64,000 nt of DNA from Caprella mutica (taxonomy: Eukaryota > Arthropoda > Malacostraca > Amphipoda > Caprellidae): contig CANNZV010003153.1 in assembly GCA_947561585.1 (NCBI GenBank), positions 1 through 64,000 of the forward strand, given 5' to 3'. A program made the position numbers and the translations under genes. Below, piece after piece: positions 1 through 11,826 of this stretch. Each line of letters opens with the position of its first letter. Position 1 is the stretch's first letter. The notes under the pieces were generated by a model. That model was not told the origin of the DNA, searched no databases, and saw nothing but the letters and a program-made list of their open reading frames with translations.

Positions 1-459
1 TATAAATAAATTATTTAATTATAAATAAATTATTTAATTATAAATAAATTATTTAATTATAAATAAATTATTTAATTATAAATAAATTATTTAATTATAA
101 ATTAATTATTTAATTATAATAATAATTAAATCATAAATAATTATTATAAATAAATTATTAAATTATAAATAAATTATTTAATCATAAATAAATTATTTAA
201 TTATAAATAGATTATTTAATTATAAATAGATTATTTAATTATAAATTAATGATTAAATCATAAATAAATTATTTAATTATAAATAGAATATTTAATTATA
301 AATAAATTATTTAATTATAAATAAATTATTTAATAATAAATAAAATATTTAATTATAAATAAAATATTTAATTATAAATAAATTATTTAATTATAAATTA
401 ATAATTGAATCATAAATAAATTATTTAATTATAAATTAATAACTAAATCATAAATAAAT
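1..459. repeat. AT-only minisatellite, about 19-bp unit
   Basis: A unit close to TATAAATAAATTATTTAAT repeats head to tail from the window edge to about 459, roughly 24 copies with point changes and small indels. Almost no G or C is present. The array probably continues upstream of the window. No coding potential. Confidence 0.9.
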
Positions 460-1310
460 ATGGTGAAATTGTATCTGCACAGCTCCATATCTCACAAGGA
501 ATGAATAATTAATTGACCATTACATTAAATGTTGATATCGTCAGAATATTCCCTGGAACAACAACAGCAATATTCTGGTAAAAATAACTCATTGATGCTT
601 TGGGGGGAATTGGATGCAATTCATGCCTTTCCATAATTAAAGCTACTTGTACTCTCACAGTTACTATAATAATGTTTAAGATGCTATATAAACTGACTAA
701 ATAACTATTTTTAGACCATGTGATTGGAAATTATCGACCTCTTTTGTTTTTGGTAACTTCAAATTGTCTTTATTGACGTTTGAAACAAAATTAAATAGTG
801 TTACCTCTATTTAATTTAAAGTGATTATCTGCAGTTGAATTAAATGACTAACCTAATCCACTCGAAAAAATATGATTTGATTTAGGGAATAATTGACGCA
901 CACTTGTAGAACTTGAAATTGATAAACATCGAATAATCATTTAGAATTACCTTCATTTTTTATATTATGAATGAATTTTTCTGCAGGAAACTATTTAAAT
1001 AACTTTGATTTGAAAAAATCAAAATGTATTTCTGAATGTGTTAAGTAATATATACTATCAAAATCATCTAAAGTCAATCTCTTATAAGAAAAAAAATTAT
1101 ATGTATTTACTTTTTTTTTTTTTTTTTCAATTAAGACATTTTAAATCTCAAACACAATCTTCATCAAAGAACAGATTTCTCTTTCTTCAGACCGCAAATT
1201 TACTCCAGCATTGAGACCTGAAATGAAAAACTGGAAGAGTTTAATTTTTTGAAAGGTTACTTTGCATGGCAGGGACTTGTTTTCTTTCTAACTGACCTCT
1301 GAATACATTC
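459..1310. repeat. Left arm of a large diverged inverted repeat
   Basis: Read as reverse complement, this stretch matches in order 11675-11826 (mate of 459-640), 9770-9990 (mate of about 700-870) and the 3' part of the 489-bp unit at 8390-8580, 8879-9068 and 9368-9557 (mate of about 1125-1310). The recognisable words include GGATGCAATTC, CCTCTATTTAAT, CTAATCCACTCG and GTAAATTTGCGGTCTGAA on the appropriate strands. Arms are diverged by many substitutions and indels, and the right arm carries extra DNA. It looks like an old dispersed repeat family inserted twice in opposite orientation. Confidence 0.7.
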
Positions 1311-2989
1311 TACAATAGTACAAATGTAGTTCCTACTGCATAGTGTCTCATTTGTTTATGCATATGGTTATGGACTTATATGAAATAAACGATAAGAAAG
1401 CTATTTTAAATAACATCAATTGTTATTTCAAAGTAGTGTGAATTAAATATTAGAAAAATTAATAGAAAACCAGATCACATCTTCAACTATTTTAATAATA
1501 TATTCTATAAAGGAATGGTTTAGGAACATTGATAATGTGAATAGTAATGTGCATAATGATATACATAATTAATTACATAATAATAAACTTAATAATAATT
1601 GAGGAATAATTTCCATAATAATTTGCCTAATAAGTGAACAGAAATATAATAATAATGTTCATAATAACACGCAGTAAAAATGTGTGGTGTAGTGTAATTT
1701 TATTAAATTTTCATGTCTCATCTCATGCATTTCAATATTTGATGAGTGACAATACAAAAACTGAAATACAGAGGAAATATTCCCCTAATTCAAATTAGTG
1801 AACTAGGAATTCAGCGAATATAAATTTATATTATGTATATCTCAGTGAATGAATAAAATGCTCACATTAACGTCAATCTGATGTGACATGAGATCAGAGC
1901 TTATCAACCTTGCACAGATACGTGCAGAAATAGATATATTATGGAAAAGGAGTATTTTTCAAACGAGTTTAGAGCAGGCCAAAGAAAATTTCAAATAAAA
2001 CATTTATGGAAGGAAGATAACGAATGAATCTAAATCTTTAATTTCATGCTGGATTACAAATAATATCTGAAATTTGAGTTAATGACGTCATACAAGTGTA
2101 ATGGTTGTGAAAATATGATGATTGTGCAAAAACTATTTTGACTGTGATGATCAGTTAACGTTTGAAAATAATGCTTATATGTACATTATACAGATAACAG
2201 CGTGTACTTTCTACAAAATTTGAGTTGATCACATTGTGAATAAATTAGAATATAATTGAAGGCAGTTCAATTGCCATCTATGTATTCCTTAATTTCAAAA
2301 TTACTGAGACTAAGAATTTCGGCTGCCCAAGTAGAACATCTCTCTTTAGGTGAACGTGCAATATTGTGCAATGTGCCAAACTATTGGCACCTTCCCTTGG
2401 TTTGATTTGTAGTTTGCCTAATATCGGCAGTCCTCTCATTCAGATGAAATGTCTACTAGCCGTTTTAGTTAAATCTAAGAGAGGATAAACTCTTCGCAAT
2501 GGGAGGTTGTGCAATATTCTGAAAATTAAGACTGTACAGTGTACATTGATATGCTCTTTCAAAAAAATAAAATGAAACCTAAACAGACCTTCATGCTCTC
2601 GTTATTTCAAACACTTCGAAATATGAGCTAAATAATTCATAATAAGAATTAGAGAATTTTTTTACTGAGTCATCTATTAATTTTAATTCCTATCACAGAT
2701 TCCATAGTGAAGCTGAAAGTGGTAGGAGTTTCCATCTCTGAATGAGAGAGATACATCTTTCTGTGTACAATTTAATACTGAAAAAAGAGATTTTCCAGTG
2801 ATCGTCACAGAAGCCTAATCATTTTCAGACTGTGTATTTTTGCTCAACTTGAAGTTATGGTTCTGAAACCTCGTATTTAAATATAGAATTGAATTATCTA
2901 TCGGTTTTGCTCGTGACATTTTTTCGATTAGACCCATAGAAAACGAGTTATTCGAATTTCGAACAAATTTCGAACCATTTACAAAAAAC
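1311..2989. other. AT-rich DNA without recognised gene
   Basis: No reading frame with exon-like composition was recognised on either strand. The stretch is simple AT-rich sequence with runs of AATAAT-type words near 1490-1680. Nothing further can be supported. Confidence 0.5.
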
Positions 2990-3280
2990 CCCACCTGTTT
3001 TTTGGTTGAAGCTAGAGCATTGCAGTTTTTTGCATTCGATTCTCCATACTGATATCTACAATACGATTTCTTCGATTTTTGATTTTCGAATGGGTTTTCT
3101 AAATTTCGACTTTTTTATAAAAAGTAAACCAAAAATTTTGAAAATAATTTTTTGTCGGAAAAAAATTTCTACAACAAATTCGAAAATCAAAAATCGAAGA
3201 GAATCATTTAGTAGATATCATTATGGACTATCGAATGCAAAAAACCGCAATGCTCTAGCTTCAACCAAAAAACAGGTGGG
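2990..3280. mobile_element. Fold-back element with about 100-bp inverted arms
   Basis: The left arm from CCCACCTGTTTTTTGGTTGA at 2990 to about 3095 is the near-exact reverse complement of about 3178-3280, which ends in TCAACCAAAAAACAGGTGGG. A central spacer of about 80 bp separates them. Such long-armed short elements without coding capacity are typical of fold-back MITEs. An open frame running through it (3006-3317) is a by-product of the palindrome, not a gene. No clear target duplication was seen. Confidence 0.85.
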
Positions 3281-6200
3281 ATCTTTTGAATTACAGATTT
3301 GTAGCTATCAAAATTAGTAGGAATTTCCTTTCAAAGTTTGATAATCTGACACGCAGCGTCCATTCACTTCGAAGGTTTAGGGGCAACTGATTAATCTTTC
3401 TTTGCATTCATTGGTGTGTGCGTGGTACACGGGTATGTTAGATACCAGATATAGCGATATAATTAATTATTACGAATTATAATTGGCTGAGAGATGGTTT
3501 TTAGAGTACATATTGACTCCCTACCCCCCGGCCCACTTTTCCCTTTCTCCCTCTCCCCAGGGGGTTAGAGTTATACGAGACTTCTGATATTTTGCACACA
3601 CTATAAGAAGGTTATAAAGCGACTATTTACACAATAAAAAAAAAGATAAAATTTTGAGATTTCTTCGGGGGGCGGTGTCCTTAAGAATCTCAAACCTCAA
3701 TCAGTCCAATGATTCAGAATTTTCTGAATGACAACTTTCAGTCAGTATGCTTATGGATTATGACTTTTGTATTGTTTTTAGTTCTTAATTTCTTTTAACT
3801 CTCTATACTTTCTCGTTTTGGTAACACTGCCTTCTCCAACCAATTTACAATGAGATCGAAGTTGGTTTCGTCGCAACATTTGACGTGTGTTTTTGAACTG
3901 ATTTTTGGTCCACCTCTCGTGTATGGTCTATAGGTTAGGTTTCTAAGTAGTTGAATCTGTCTCCTTGAGCTGTTTAAACTGGTTTATCTTGGCTTTTTTT
4001 AATATTGAAGAAATCAGTTTTACCTTCTCCTTTGAGCTTCATCTTTGAAATTATGACACTTTAGCTTCATGCCGATATACGAATTGATGTATGCTGTATA
4101 GTCAATCATTCATTTTGATTATCCTAATTCTGAAACCTCTCAACTAATTGAATCTTCTGAACCTTCTAATATGAATTTTCCAATGTCTTCTATGCATTTT
4201 ATCATTTTCAGCTCTTTACTACCTTCACATCTTACACTGGTAGTTAATTTCACGCCAGGTAACGGTCACGTTTGACCGTGTCTCAATTAATCACTCTCAG
4301 AATCTCTGTTGTGAGATCAGAAGCGAAACAATGTTTACATAAATTGAATAAAAGATGAGCTGCCTGAAGATAGGAGATAGTTAACGGTATGACAGAACAG
4401 CACGGTAATTGAAATGACTCGCCATTCACTTAATGTCAGTGAACATAGTGAGCAGCACAGGGGTGAAGCTCTTGTGCAATTAGTTGAAATATCCGAAGAC
4501 GAAATTAAATAAAAGTATTTTCTATTATTTTAAGAGTAAAATTACTATATTGGTCAATAGATCTTTTACCAATAAAGAAAGATAACTTGAAAACTTGATC
4601 TGCGTTGTTCATTCAACTTATTTGGTTTTCATATATTCTTACATCTCACTTCATAAATTATATAGGAAACCGATGAAAATTAAATAAATCAAGAGAGAGT
4701 CATAGAGAAATTAACTATTAATTGCGCATTTAATAGGCTTTTCATCCTTCAGGGATGAGTATTCAAATTTCTCACAAATTCCTATCGAACTATTTTTAAT
4801 TACAAATGTATTTAACACCATCAATATTTTGTTTAATAGACCGTGCGAAGGTAATATATCAAAGGCCAGCAATGAAATCCACTTTATTTTAAATAAAATA
4901 TCAAATTAGATGTGCTCAATTCACGAAGATTATTCAGGCGACTGCTTTGGCTTTAGGTCTATGAAGTTATAGATTTAATTAACGATACTATGTATAAAGT
5001 GAAGAGATGAATTAAGCTTCCATTTGTACTATCATAAGGTAAAATTGGAATGGATTTAATAATATATTATTGATCACACCCAGGCAGCATTGTCTCAGTA
5101 TTGTAACAATATAGCGGCAATATTACGTCAAATAAATTCGGTTTTAAACCAACTTGGTTTGCTATCTTCATACCATGAAAAGTCATCTCTGTTGTAAATA
5201 CCTTTAAACTAATAGATTTATTTTATCTAAAGTTCATATCACGTGTTTAATGATCAAGCCGATAATATTATGAAGATAAATATTCATTAATGTCTTTGTA
5301 AATATCATAAATGGACTATTATTAATACCTGCAATATAACATTGTTTACATTTCTAAGCGTGTTGTGAGAAAAAATAACACACTTTGCATTCAATCGGAA
5401 CAGAAATTAAAAATAATGAAAGTTGTTTTAAAAATAAACAAATGAGTTGGAGGAAATTTATGTAATACATTTGTTGATTTTTTCATTAAGACTTTATTTC
5501 TTCCATTAAAGAGCAGTTGTAATTAGATTACAATATTTATTTAGTAAAAGAAAAATATATAACAATTGTAATTTAATTCTTTATTTTAATTAAACTGTTT
5601 TTAATTCTTATATGAGTGAAAAGTGGAATTGTTTAATTACACAAATCTCACCTTATACTTGAATTATTGTTTGACACCACATAACGTTTAATTTAAGATA
5701 AAACAGCAAAATAAAACAATAAACATGATTGAATACCATCTAATTGAGATAGGGTGGTAATTACCAAGAGAGAAACTAATGGAGGCAATAATAGGTTTTC
5801 TTCATTTTTCCTTTTGTTATAATGAAATAAAATATTACTATACACTGATTCAATATATTTTTTAATTCAATTCAATTACTATAGAAAATACATACTATTG
5901 GAAATATATAATAATGGAAAAACGAAAGAGCTTATGCCATCGCACTATTTGTTTGATTAATATTTGTTTGATTCTATATTATGATATTTTATTTTAAATA
6001 TGCTGTGACTGAAATAATTTTGATGTTTAATTCAAATTACTTGTAAGAATTTCATTATCTAATTGTTTATTTCTGAATTATTTGATGTTTCGTTCAAATA
6101 AGTTATGTTCAAATATAGTCAAATTCTTAATGGCAAATCTATGATTTTCTACTTTACTTTCTAATTAATATAAATCAAATTTGTTGATATTTTACTCAAA

Positions 6201-7150
6201 TTACTTTTAAATACAATGAACGTTTTACAAAGTAGTCAAATAAAAATAACTTGTAAACATGTTTGAAAGTTTTAAAGACCTTTCAGTTCAAACTTTCAAA
6301 TTACACAAGAAAATTAAACTTCAAATAACTGAGAGTGTTTTTCTCACTCTTAAAAGTTTTAATTGGAATGTTTTGAAATTTAAATTAGAAGGTATTTTTT
6401 GCAGTGTATTCATTATCATTAAACAGTCTTGTGGAATAAATTACTATCCAAAATAAAAGTTATATGAGGTGAAACTACCAATAAATATCAATTTTCTGAT
6501 ATCAGAATTTATTATTCGTTAATAAATTCCCAACGCAAAATTAGAGTTGGAAAAACTAATCAATTATTACTAATCTTCAGTACCACTCATAAACAGAGCT
6601 TTAAAATTCCCTGTATAAAATGTATTAACATTATCAATATCACATCACGGTGTGTTGTTAAAATAGAAAGGGATGTACTTCATTATGTATCACGACTCAC
6701 GAGGTATGATCTTGCAGCTTAGAGGATTTGATCTTTATTATTCATTGCAGCTATTGTAATTATTGATGGTAAAAGGAAAAAAGATAAAAATGATTAAAAC
6801 GATGATAATAACAATACTGTATTTAACTTCTCTAGAACAATGATTGCTCCATTAATAGTATTTGGTCTTTTTTAAATTTTATTGAGTTTGTATAATTGTT
6901 TGTATATTAAATTATTTGCTTGCGAATTTTATTCTCACAAGTATTAATATATGTTCAGAAATAAAAATTATATTATTGAAGCTATCAAGAAAATGCAACG
7001 ATATCATTTTTTTATTAAAAAACACAATATAAGTTTAATATTATAATCCTTGATTAATAGATCATCTATATATTTATAATGATAAATGGTTCAACGAGAA
7101 ACCAACCGTAATTTATCAAAATTTAGAACCAACCATCGTCTCTCGTCTTA
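3281..7150. other. Intergenic DNA without recognised gene
   Basis: A small C-rich patch (3520-3565, CCCCCCGGCCC and CCCTCTCCCCAGGGGG) and a G-run near 3668 stand out from the AT-rich background. 3770-4260 is slightly less AT-rich and may be an eroded repeat. The rest is featureless, and no exon with splice signals could be supported. Confidence 0.5.
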
Positions 7151-7152
7151 TA

Positions 7153-8114
7153 CCGGGTGCTTAATAAAGAACTGACACATTTCAAAGTTGAATAATTTAA
7201 AAACTAAGTAACATATTCAAATAAAATAAACTATAAAATGAAGAGAATAACTGGGAGTTTTATCTACATTACCATGAAACGTATGTCTAACTAAATTCTA
7301 TGCTCAATGTGGTCTCCATTTCGGTTGATGCATTCATTAATCCGGCGTTTGATGTTGGCAACGACACGTTGGCATGTTGATCTTGGAATATTGTGAACGA
7401 AGTCCTCAATTTACCTCTGATTTTCTGGTACACTTTTTGAGGTATTGGTGTACTCGTTTTCATAACAATATCCTCAGAAAATAATAATCTATGTAACTGA
7501 GGTCTGGAGAACCTGGAGACCATGGCTTCTCTTGGATATGATCTATTCATTAAACATCTCTTCAAGTTTCCTCATAGTCTCATTCGCCGTGTGAGGTGTT
7601 ACACCGTATAAATAGTCAACTTAAGGTCTTTTTTAACTATTATTAACATCGATGATGGTTTCATTAATAAATTCTGAACTCTCTTTCTGTAACTTTTATT
7701 AGGTTCTTCAAAAACGGATGCTCGAAATGGATGCTTCAGAGGGCACTGATACTGGTCTCCCAGAGGCTCCATTATTCTGATTGAGAATAATTCCTTTACT
7801 TCTGAAGTTTTCAACAAGGTTTTTAAATGTGTTTCTTTAGGGTTTTCGCTGCGTTAATACGAGAGAACTTGCAAGATAATAAAACTCGATTAATTTGCTC
7901 CTTTCCTGCGGTGAATAAGGCATGCCTGCCGGTTTCGGCATACTTGACAAGGTTAAAAATTAGGCAAATATATGGAATATATGGTAAATCTGTTATAGTT
8001 GATACAAAGAAATAATCCTTAGGTTTATTTTCCAATTTAGTTTATTTAAAATTGTCGGTTAGTTTGAAAGTTATTAAACTTTGAAATATGTCAGGTTTTT
8101 TATTGAGCACCCGG
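7153..8114 (-). mobile_element. Degenerate Tc1/mariner-superfamily transposon, TA-flanked
   Basis: Inverted ends begin CCGGGTGCTTAATAAA at 7153 and CCGGGTGCTCAATAAA on the opposite strand ending at 8114. Each is flanked by TA (7151-7152, 8115-8116), the target duplication of IS630/Tc1/mariner elements. Similarity between the ends extends about 40 bp, through a shared ATTTCAAAGTT. The interior carries a broken transposase on the minus strand. At 962 bp it is shorter than autonomous relatives. The right end also forms the start of the adjoining 489-bp tandem array. Confidence 0.85.
7291..7923 (-). pseudogene. Broken transposase (DUF4817/DDE_3 type)
   Basis: Reading the minus strand from an ATG at 7923, the first residues (MPYSPQERSKLIEFYYLASS) resemble the N-terminal helix-turn-helix region of insect transposases that carry DUF4817. 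An in-frame stop follows after about 28 codons, then a stretch with NFRSKG and GRPV resembles the rest of that domain. Towards the end, RSPDL-like coding in a shifted frame and a terminal NGDHIEH before the stop at 7291 match the usual C-terminal 'SPDL...G.H.EH' pattern. The central catalytic part is largely missing and several stops and frameshifts are present, so the gene is dead. Family assignment rests on motif recognition only. Confidence 0.7.
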
Positions 8115-9566
8115 TATTTCCTACAAATATAACTACAACAAATTTTGAAATTAATATGTGCACAAATAATTGTTATGTACCATAAATGAAAAAAATGTGT
8201 TGATCTTCCTATTAGGAATTTTCAAACTGATCCTTTTATCAACAATATTAAAGGTACAAATTATTTGATTAAGTTATTGTGTTTTGCCTCAATTCTCTTG
8301 TAATTAAGTGACTAACATTAGAGTAATTTTTCCTAAACTTATAGGTACACAAGTCAAAATAACGATAGAGCAATAGCATGAAGCCTTTTCAAAGGAGCTA
8401 TTCAGTGTACAGTTAAAGAAGAAACCAAGTCCCTTCCATGCAAAGTAAGCTTCAAAAGATTAAACTCTTCCCTTTTTTTTAGAACTCAAAAATGGAGTAA
8501 ATTTGCGGTCTGAAAAAAAGAAATCTGTTCTCTTGATGAAGAGATTATTGTGTTCAAGATTTAAAATGTCATTTGAAAAATTCATGAACTATTGAGCACC
8601 CGGTATTTCCTACAAATATAACTACAACAAATTTTGAAATTAATATGTGCACAAATAATTGTTATGTACCATAAATGAAAAAAATGTGTTGATCTTCCTA
8701 TTAGGAATTTTCAAACTGATCCTTTTATCAACAATATTAAAGGTACAAATTATTTGATTAAGTTATTGTGTTTTGCCTCAATTCTCTTGTAATTAAGTGA
8801 CTAACATTAGAGTAATTTTTCCTAAACTTATAGGTACACAAGTCAAAATAACGATAGAGCAATAGCATGAAGCCTTTTCAAAGGAGCTATTCAGTGTACA
8901 GTTAAAGAAGAAACCAAGTCCCTTCCATGCAAAGTAAGCTTCAAAAGATTAAACTCTTCCCTTTTTTTTAGAACTCAAAAATGGAGTAAATTTGCGGTCT
9001 GAAAAAAAGAAATCTGTTCTCTTGATGAAGAGATTATTATGTTCAAGATTTAAAATGTCATTTGAAAAATTCATGAACTATTGAGCACCCGGTATTTCCT
9101 ACAAATATAACTACAACAAATTTTGAAATTAATATGTGCACAAATAATTGTTATGTACCATAAATGAAAAAAATGTGTTGATCTTCCTATTAGGAATTTT
9201 CAAACTGATCCTTTTATCAACAATATTAAAGGTACAAATTATTTGATTAAGTTATTGTGTTTTGCCTCAATTCTCTTGTAATTAAGTGACTAACATTAGA
9301 GTAATTTTTCCTAAACTTATAGGTACACAAGTCAAAATAACGATAGAGCAATAGCATGAAGCCTTTTCAAAGGAGCTATTCAGTGTACAGTTAAAGAAGA
9401 AACCAAGTCCCTTCCATGCAAAGTAAGCTTCAAAAGATTAAACTCTTCCCTTTTTTTTAGAACTCAAAAATGGAGTAAATTTGCGGTCTGAAAAAAAGAA
9501 ATCTGTTCTCTTGATGAAGAGATTATTGTGTTCAAGATTTAAAATGTCATTTGAAAAATTCATGAA
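8101..9566. repeat. 489-bp unit repeated three times, nearly identical
   Basis: Copies run 8101-8589, 8590-9078 and 9079-9566. Each begins TATTGAGCACCCGGTATTTC, so every unit starts with the last 14 bp of the neighbouring transposon end. By eye the only difference is G at 8550 and 9528 against A at 9039. The last ~200 bp of each unit belongs to the older repeat family also found, inverted, at 1125-1310. Near identity indicates very recent tandem amplification or an assembly duplication. No coding sequence was seen in the unit. Confidence 0.95.
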
Positions 9567-11826
9567 ATATAAATACCTTTAATTTCTTTATTCTAAAAGA
9601 GAGATTTGAGTTTCTAAATCTAGAAAAATTTCAGAAGAGTTATTTGTATAATTTCCTGCATAAATAAATTCACAATATTTTTTAGAAAACAAATTTCTAA
9701 AATTTCATCCGCATTATAAGAGTTTGAAGTTCTAAGAAGAATGTGTCCCTTTTCCAATCACTTGACCATTAAATTATATATTACATAAGCCGAGTGGATC
9801 AGGTTAACTATTTAATTCGTATACAGTCAATAGGTATTCATTTTATATTAAATAGAGGGAACTGGAAACACAGCAATAACCACAATTTTACATAACATAA
9901 ATGCAATATTCAGACAACAGAGGTAAATAAATTGCATTCACATGCGCTACCAATAGTTATTTGGACCCACATGAAACTATATATGAAAGTAGTTTAATAT
10001 ATTTACAATTATTATTTGATAAATTGATATTGTAAACAATAAACAAATAATGTTCCAACCAATTAAAATATTTATTGATAATTTTCCTCCTAATTTCGAA
10101 GCTAGTTTCAAATTAGTGTGTATTTGTCAAGTAGATTAATTCGGTCATTTAATTCAACTAAATAGAATAATCATGAGTCTTATAAAGTGTATATAGTCAA
10201 TTAAAAGTATTGAAAAGACAAAAAATCGCTACCTTGAACGTTCATGCTTTTCAATCAATTTTGAGTCTATCACAGTTATGCTGTGATTATGAACTGCTTT
10301 CATAATCACAGTCAAAAAGGATATAGGGATTATTACCTTAATATCGTAAGTATAAGACCCTTTTGTTTGGGATTTGTGAAATACTACTCTCTAAAATGAA
10401 AAATATTACTATTACATCAACAAATATCTATCAGACGTTTTAAGCTAGCTCAAGTGTCTATTTGAGATATTATTATTTATATCTAATATAATATAGTATA
10501 GTATAAAGATTACTGTTTTAACCAATATAGAGAAATTTTAATACCGGTAACTTAGGTAGGTTTTTAATATTTCTTGTATACTATTTTTTAATTTATAGAT
10601 TCTATAAGCTTTAAGACTTTTTTAGAATCAACTGTAGGTATATACATATTATTTACAATTATTTTTAGTGTCTCAAAAGGTTTTTTTTATATAAAAGATT
10701 TTTAACTATGTATATGTATGTAACAGTTTCTCAATAAACAATAAACAATAAACAATATCTAATTGAAATGAACGAAATCAAGAAAATGAAAAATCAATAT
10801 TCAATCTCGAAAACTAAGTACAGTCGGTCAAAAATATATTACGAAATCATTTTAAAAGAAGTTTTCAAACAGCATCGTTCTATTTATTTCATTAAAATTT
10901 CAGTTTTCAATATTTAATTAAATTATTATTTAACTCACTGATAGAATTATCGACATTTAGTTCATCTCCATTATAAATTTGTTTCATATATTCAGCCCTG
11001 GACCAAAAGTATTTCAAAATGTATAATGAATCACCAAACTATTATAAATAATTATCCTTTATTTATATTCCCAAATATTCCCTTCACAAATCTTACAGTT
11101 AAAATTATCAATTACATTTTTTTAAAGCAATATATGTACTTATAAGACTTCCTTTTTCCTTTTTCAACGATTTTCTAACTCAAAGTTTAAGTTCGTGCAT
11201 AAATAATCATTGTTATTAATTGTTATTATTCATCCTTTCCAAGCATTCATTTGCTGTTATTCTTGCTCATTTCCATGTATAAAGTTATTATTTTTATTCA
11301 GATGACACACGAGAGAAACTATCATCGATGTGATGATTATACAATATACATTTATTATAAAAAATATCAAAAAATGAGATATGTTAGTGGATCACAATAG
11401 TTCATTTATTAATATTTATATCCGTTTGTGATGAAAAAATCGAGTAGAAATTTAATTTTTTATGCTAAACGAATCTTTATTACATGCGAGAAAATTAATT
11501 TTATTTAATACTTAATTTATGATAATTATTTCCGAGTAAATAGTATGTAATGATAATAAAATGTACTTCATTTCACAATAATAAATGCAAGCTCCCATCC
11601 TTTTATTATAGGGACATATGTAAGATCCTACCTCTATCTCACACACTATTACTAAATTCCTCTTCCTTTATTAGGATTGCATCCAATTCCTCCTAAGCAT
11701 CCGTGTGTTAATTCAACAGAATATTATTATTGCTATTCCAGGGAATATTCTGACAATATCAACATTGAATATAATAGTCAATTATTATTCATTTCTTGTG
11801 AGATTTGTAGCTGTATGGAGCCAATA
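9567..11826. repeat. Right arm of the large diverged inverted repeat, with insertion
   Basis: 9770-9990 and 11675-11826 are reverse-complement matches to about 700-870 and 459-640. Between them, about 1.7 kb (9990-11670) has no counterpart in the left arm and is plain AT-rich DNA. Short open frames at 11677-11905 lie in the repeat and are not genes. The arms no longer carry recognisable termini. Confidence 0.6.
10281..10311. other. Perfect 13-bp hairpin, 5-nt loop
   Basis: CTGTGATTATGAA at 10281-10293 pairs exactly with TTCATAATCACAG at 10299-10311 around the loop CTGCT. It has no poly-T tail or gene context that would assign a function. Confidence 0.7.

Noticed and set aside
3006..3317. 103-codon open frame
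   Set aside because: It is generated by the arms of the fold-back element at 2990-3280.
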